Below, one piece after another: positions 60,989-64,000 of a stretch of 64,000 bases of DNA (position 1 is its first letter; each line of letters opens with the position of its first letter). Source of the DNA: Nocardioides sp. YR527 (GTDB lineage: Bacteria; Actinomycetota; Actinomycetes; Propionibacteriales; Nocardioidaceae). Made by a program: the position numbers and the translations under genes. The stretch is taken from the NCBI RefSeq assembly GCF_900101045.1, contig NZ_FNFN01000005.1, positions 434,001 through 498,000 of the forward strand, given 5' to 3'. The notes under the pieces were generated by a model. It ran no database searches and was not told where the DNA came from. It saw only the letters and a list, made by a program, of their open reading frames with translations.

Positions 60989-62872
60989 GTGGCGGGCCGC
61001 ATCAAGGAGACGAGCATCCAAGAGGTGCGCGAGAAGGCGCGCCTGGACGACATCGTCTCCCAGTACGTCACGCTGCGCCGCGCCGGCCCGGGGACCTACA
61101 AGGGTCTGTGCCCCTTCCACGACGAGAAGTCGCCCTCCTTCAACGTGAACCCGTCGCGTGGCTTCTTCAAGTGCTTCGGCTGCCAAGAGGGCGGCGACGT
61201 CATCGACTTCGTGATGAAGCTCGAGGGACTGAGCTTCTTCGAGGCGGTCGAGCGGCTCGGCGACAAGGTCGGTGTGCAGGTCCAGCGCGAGGAGGGCGAC
61301 GAGGCACCGGTCCGTCGTGGTCCCGGGCGCGGCAAGCTGGTCGAGGCCCACAAGGTCGCCGCCGAGTTCTACGCCGAGCAGCTGCTGACCGCGGACGCCG
61401 TGGTCGCGCGGCAGTTCCTCGCCGAGAAGGGCTTCGACCGCGACGCGGCGGCGCACTTCGGGGTCGGGTACTCGCCGCGCGGGGGAGAGGACCTCTATCG
61501 GCACCTGAGAGCACGAGGGTTCTCCGACGAGGAGGTCGTCACCGCCGGGCTGGTGGCGCACGGTCGGTCGCACTACGACCGGTTCCGTGGGCGGCTGATG
61601 TGGCCGATCCGGGAGTCGGGCGGGGACGTCATCGGCTTCGGCGCGCGCCGGCTCTTCGACGACGACCGCATCGAGGCGAAATACCTCAACACCTCCGAGA
61701 CGCCGATCTACAAGAAGTCGCACGTCCTCTACGGGATCGACCTGGCCCGCAAGGAGATGGCCCGCACCCGCGAGGCCGTGATCGTTGAGGGCTACACCGA
61801 CGTGATGGCCTGCCACCTCGCCGGGATCACCACTGCCGTTGCGACCTGCGGCACCGCGTTCGGCGACGACCACGCCAAGGTGCTGCGCCGGTTCATCTCG
61901 GATGACCAGCAGCTGCGCGGCGCGGTCGTGTTCACCTTCGACGGCGACGCGGCCGGCCAGGCCGCGGCGCTGAAGGCGTTCAAGGGCGACGGCAACTTCA
62001 CCTCCCAGACCTACGTCGCCGTCGAGCCCGACGGCCTCGACCCCAACGATCTCCGGATCAAGAAGGGCGACGAGGCGGTCCGCGATCTTCTCGCCAACCG
62101 CGTCCCGCTCTACGAGTTCGTGCTGCGCAACGTCGCCTCGAAGTTCGACCTGGACCGTGCCGACGGTCGTATCGACGCCCTCCGTGAGGCTGCGCCCTTG
62201 GTGGCCTCCGTGCGTGACGAGTCCAAGAAGATGGGCTTCACCCGGGACCTGGCACGCTTCCTCGGCGTCGATCCCGACGAGGCGGCCCGAGAGGTACGCC
62301 GCGCCGCCGGCCGCCCCGCACCGTCGGTTGCTCCGTCCCGGCGCGAGGCGGCTGCCTCTCCCGAGGCGCCTGCCGCGCCGCAGCGCCCGCCCATGCCCCA
62401 CCCGCGCGAGCCGCGCTTCACGGTCGAGCGCGAGACCCTGAAGCTCTTCGTGCAGCACCCCGTCGCGCTGGGGCGCACCACCGGCGAGATCACCCCCGAG
62501 GCCTTCACCCACCCCCTCTACCGAGCGCTGTGGGAGATCATCGCCGGCCTCGGTGGTCCCGGCGCCGGCACCGGCGACGCCAACTGGGCCCAGAAGCTCG
62601 GGGCCGCCGCCTCCGACCCGCTCGTCAGCCGCATCCTCGCCGAGCTCGCCGTGGAGTCGATCCCGTCCGCGAAGGAGCCCGATTCGGCGTACGTCCTGCA
62701 GTACGTCGTACGCCTCCTCGAGCTCCTCGACCAGCGCCGCATCGCCGAGGTGAAGAGCCGTCTGCAGCGCTCCGACGCGGCCGCCGACCCCGAGGCGTAC
62801 AACCGTCTTTTCGCTCAGCTCGCCGCCCTCGAACAGCACCGCCGCGGCCTCCGCAACCTCGTCGCCGAGTGA
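60989..62872 (+). CDS. dnaG: DNA primase
   Basis: DnaG lays the RNA primers for replication. The 627-residue protein has the CHC2 zinc finger at residues ~41-66 (CPFHDEKSPSFNV ... CFGCQEGGDV), the catalytic TOPRIM domain (AVIVEGYTDVMACHLAGI; VVFTFDGDAAGQAAALKAF), a Pro/Ala linker near residue 450, and the C-terminal DnaB-interacting helices. GTG 60989 gives MAGRIKETSIQEVREKARLD as start, as in homologues. It is divergent from the sortase gene, and followed by tRNA-Asn. Confidence 0.96.
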   Translation: MAGRIKETSIQEVREKARLDDIVSQYVTLRRAGPGTYKGLCPFHDEKSPSFNVNPSRGFFKCFGCQEGGDVIDFVMKLEGLSFFEAVERLGDKVGVQVQREEGDEAPVRRGPGRGKLVEAHKVAAEFYAEQLLTADAVVARQFLAEKGFDRDAAAHFGVGYSPRGGEDLYRHLRARGFSDEEVVTAGLVAHGRSHYDRFRGRLMWPIRESGGDVIGFGARRLFDDDRIEAKYLNTSETPIYKKSHVLYGIDLARKEMARTREAVIVEGYTDVMACHLAGITTAVATCGTAFGDDHAKVLRRFISDDQQLRGAVVFTFDGDAAGQAAALKAFKGDGNFTSQTYVAVEPDGLDPNDLRIKKGDEAVRDLLANRVPLYEFVLRNVASKFDLDRADGRIDALREAAPLVASVRDESKKMGFTRDLARFLGVDPDEAAREVRRAAGRPAPSVAPSRREAAASPEAPAAPQRPPMPHPREPRFTVERETLKLFVQHPVALGRTTGEITPEAFTHPLYRALWEIIAGLGGPGAGTGDANWAQKLGAAASDPLVSRILAELAVESIPSAKEPDSAYVLQYVVRLLELLDQRRIAEVKSRLQRSDAAADPEAYNRLFAQLAALEQHRRGLRNLVAE

Positions 62873-62938
62873 CGGCCTGCCGATTTCCGATCGCCGCCGC
62901 CGGGTTGCTAAGGTTTCACCCGCGCCGCAAGGTGCAAT

Positions 62939-63011
62939 TCCCCTGTAGCTCAATTGGCAGAGCATTCGGCTGTTAACCGGAGGGTTGTTGGTTCGAGTCC
63001 AACCGGGGGAG
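62939..63011 (+). tRNA. tRNA-Asn (anticodon GTT)
   Basis: The 73-nt cloverleaf is complete. The acceptor stem TCCCCTG (62939-62945) pairs with CGGGGGA (63004-63010), and the discriminator is G63011. The anticodon loop is CTGTTAA with GTT at its centre. The T arm is GTTGG-TTCGAGT-CCAAC. CCA is not encoded. It is followed by an intrinsic terminator. Confidence 0.96.
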
Positions 63012-63017
63012 CAAGAA

Positions 63018-63061
63018 AACTCAGCCTGACCTGCGGAGACGGGTCAGGCTGAGTTCGTTTT
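63018..63061. terminator. Bidirectional terminator after tRNA-Asn
   Basis: AACTCAGCCTGACC (63018-63031) pairs perfectly with its complement (63042-63055) across a 10-nt loop. CGTTTT follows on the plus strand, and on the minus strand the hairpin is followed by TTTTC. It can serve both the tRNA and the converging minus-strand unit. Confidence 0.9.
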
Positions 63062-63387
63062 CAGGCGCCGTCATGGAGTCCTGGTGTCCTGCCGGCCGAG
63101 GTGGGCGTGGCCGAGGTCGGCAGGGTGTGCGTGTGGGCCGCTGCTGCTGTGCCCGAGCCGACGACAAGGCCAGGTCGGGCTTGGGAACGGCGACCTGCTT
63201 CTCAACCGCGACGAAGGCGATTCCCGATACCACGGACACGGCCAGGCACCCGAGCGTGGCCAACGATGCCCACCCCAGTCGCTGCCTTCGCTGAACGCCA
63301 GGATGATCGGGGCCGAGAGCGGCGGCATCAGCCCTCGTGATTCTGGTCGAGCTGACGGCGGGCTGCCCACTTCGTCCAGGTTGTCAC
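63061..63387 (-). pseudogene. Broken gene for a small membrane protein
   Basis: Three consecutive frames read like one protein. Frame A from GTG 63387 gives VTTWTKWAARRQLDQNHEG and then stops. Frame B continues ADAAALGPDHPGVQRRQRLG with a transmembrane stretch (WASLATLGCLAVSVVSGIAF) to PKPDLA. Frame C continues LVVGSGTAAAAHTHTLPTSA to a stop at 63061, just at the terminator. Two one-base changes would restore a ~108-residue protein. The family is unknown. It is the last gene behind the 2Fe-2S subunit gene. Confidence 0.55.
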
Positions 63388-63400
63388 GACGTGGCGCTGG

Positions 63401-63880
63401 CTACATCTTCTCAGAGCCAGACCTGATCGCGTCCCGTATCCGTGGGTAGGTGCCGCATCGGCAGATGTTGCGGAGCGTGTCCAGGTCCGCGTCGGAGATC
63501 GCCCGGCCCTCCTCCTTGACCCGACGGACCAGGTCGACCGCGGCCATGATCTGACCGGGTTGACAGTAGCCACATTGGGCGACGTCGTGTTCGATCCAGG
63601 CGTCCTGCATCGGGTGCAGACCGTCGCCTTCGACGGTGTCGGCGAGGCCCTCGATCGTGGTGACTTCGTCCTCGGGCCTGAGGTCACCGACCGGGACCGC
63701 ACACGGATTGAACGCTTTGCCGTTGATGTGGCTGGTGCACGCTTTGCATACGTTGATGCCGCAGCCGTACTTCGGGCCGCGGACGCCGAGGATGTCGCGT
63801 AGCACCCAGAGCAGCCGAACATCGTTCTCGACATCGACGCGCACCGTCTCGCCGTTGACTCGGAAGGTGTGTGTGGGCAC
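63401..63880 (-). CDS. (2Fe-2S)-binding subunit of a molybdenum hydroxylase
   Basis: A 159-residue iron-sulfur protein of the xanthine dehydrogenase / CO dehydrogenase small-subunit type. The plant-type cluster ligands are in YGCGINVCKACTSHINGKAF and NPCAVPV. The C-terminal cluster ligands are in QCGYCQPGQIMAA and NICRCGTYPRIRDAI. It transfers electrons from the molybdenum subunit, which must be encoded elsewhere. GTG 63880 is fixed by GAAGGAG six bases upstream. It resembles IorA/isoquinoline 1-oxidoreductase alpha in its size. Confidence 0.9.
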   Translation of the reverse strand: MPTHTFRVNGETVRVDVENDVRLLWVLRDILGVRGPKYGCGINVCKACTSHINGKAFNPCAVPVGDLRPEDEVTTIEGLADTVEGDGLHPMQDAWIEHDVAQCGYCQPGQIMAAVDLVRRVKEEGRAISDADLDTLRNICRCGTYPRIRDAIRSGSEKM

Positions 63881-63899
63881 GTTGTTCTCCTTCAGCTCG

Positions 63900-64000
63900 T
63901 CACTTGACGTGGTCGAGACCACTGGTCGGTGACGGCGGGACAGGTGGGTTGTACGGGTACGGCTCGTAGTGCAACGGCGCGCTGTGGTTGACGGGGAAGT
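63900..64000 (-). CDS. 3' end of a gene entering from the right edge
   Basis: The last 32 codons of a minus-strand gene are visible (VNHSAPLHYEPYPYNPPVPP, then a short tail SGLDHVK and TGA at 63900-63902). The stop is 19 bp before the start of the 2Fe-2S subunit gene, so the two are probably in one operon. The fragment is too short to name. It might be a partner of the molybdenum hydroxylase. Confidence 0.6.
   Translation of the reverse strand, partial: FPVNHSAPLHYEPYPYNPPVPPSPTSGLDHVK

Noticed and set aside
62960-63400. Integrase attachment site or mobile element next to tRNA-Asn
   Set aside because: No repeat of the tRNA 3' end and no integrase gene are visible in the window.

Overview
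The window is GC-rich DNA from an actinobacterium, with frequent GTG starts and many 4-bp stop/start overlaps. The order of housekeeping genes (dnaJ, rsmE, phoH, ybeY, a CNNM/CorC protein, a degenerate cytidine deaminase, era, recO, uppS, a zinc-type Fur gene, glyQS, a deoxynucleotide triphosphohydrolase gene, dnaG) matches, from memory, the dnaJ2-to-dnaG block of Mycobacterium tuberculosis. A tuberculostearic-acid gene pair, a short intergenic repeat I associate with Nocardioides, and two Septum_form lipoproteins make a Nocardioidaceae member (Nocardioides-like) my best guess. No rRNA, insertion sequence, phage or CRISPR array is visible. The only tRNA is tRNA-Asn(GTT). No gene-free stretch exceeds about 240 bases.

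Layout. 1-6.3 kb: 3' end of dnaJ, rsmE, a Gmad2 lipoprotein, an AlkZ-like protein, then the tight phoH-ybeY-CNNM-deaminase run. 6.3-12.6 kb: a small orphan protein, the FAD oxidoreductase/methyltransferase pair for 10-methyl fatty acids, small redox and glyoxalase-type genes, a divergent SnoaL/XRE pair, a siderophore-interacting protein, and era. 13.6-19.8 kb, minus strand: two tandem Septum_form lipoproteins, and an operon of ABC exporter, two-component system and flavodoxin-like reductase. 19.9-27.7 kb: leuA with a short leucine-rich leader peptide, a DMT exporter divergent from a MocR regulator, a Ser/Thr kinase whose extracellular part is a third Septum_form-like domain, a voltage-sensor-only membrane protein, and recO. 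27.7-33.1 kb: a YibE/F membrane protein, uppS, and the zinc operon znuA-znuC-znuB-zur. 33.1-37.4 kb: bioB-bioA-bioF-bioD, with two BioQ-type boxes in front of bioB and a Zur-type double box inside the end of bioD. 37.5-43.6 kb: accessory genes including grpB, an aldo/keto reductase with a probable 5' frameshift, a second cis-prenyltransferase gene behind a grpB remnant, a HAD hydrolase and an SCO6745-family pair.

43.8-64 kb: glyQS, a lipoprotein, dusB, two tandem secreted proteins with a DD-peptidase-like metal signature and matching leaders, an oxidoreductase/Rrf2 divergon, the triphosphohydrolase, an ArsR/SRPBCC pair, a gluconate permease, a 2-hydroxyacid dehydrogenase, a 1127-residue secreted phosphodiester glycosidase-phosphoesterase fusion, a nitrilase-family amidase, a class E-like sortase, dnaG, tRNA-Asn, a broken small membrane-protein gene, a 2Fe-2S subunit of a molybdenum hydroxylase, and the 3' end of one more gene.

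I see no single clearly new system. The best leads are the duplicated LAS-type secreted proteins with conserved leaders, the repeated Septum_form domain, the cysteine-rich tail on BioB, the zinc operator inside bioD, the stand-alone voltage sensor, and the palindromic intergenic repeat with core GCCGAGTCGGC. Three places look like one-base indels and may be either pseudogenes or sequence errors.
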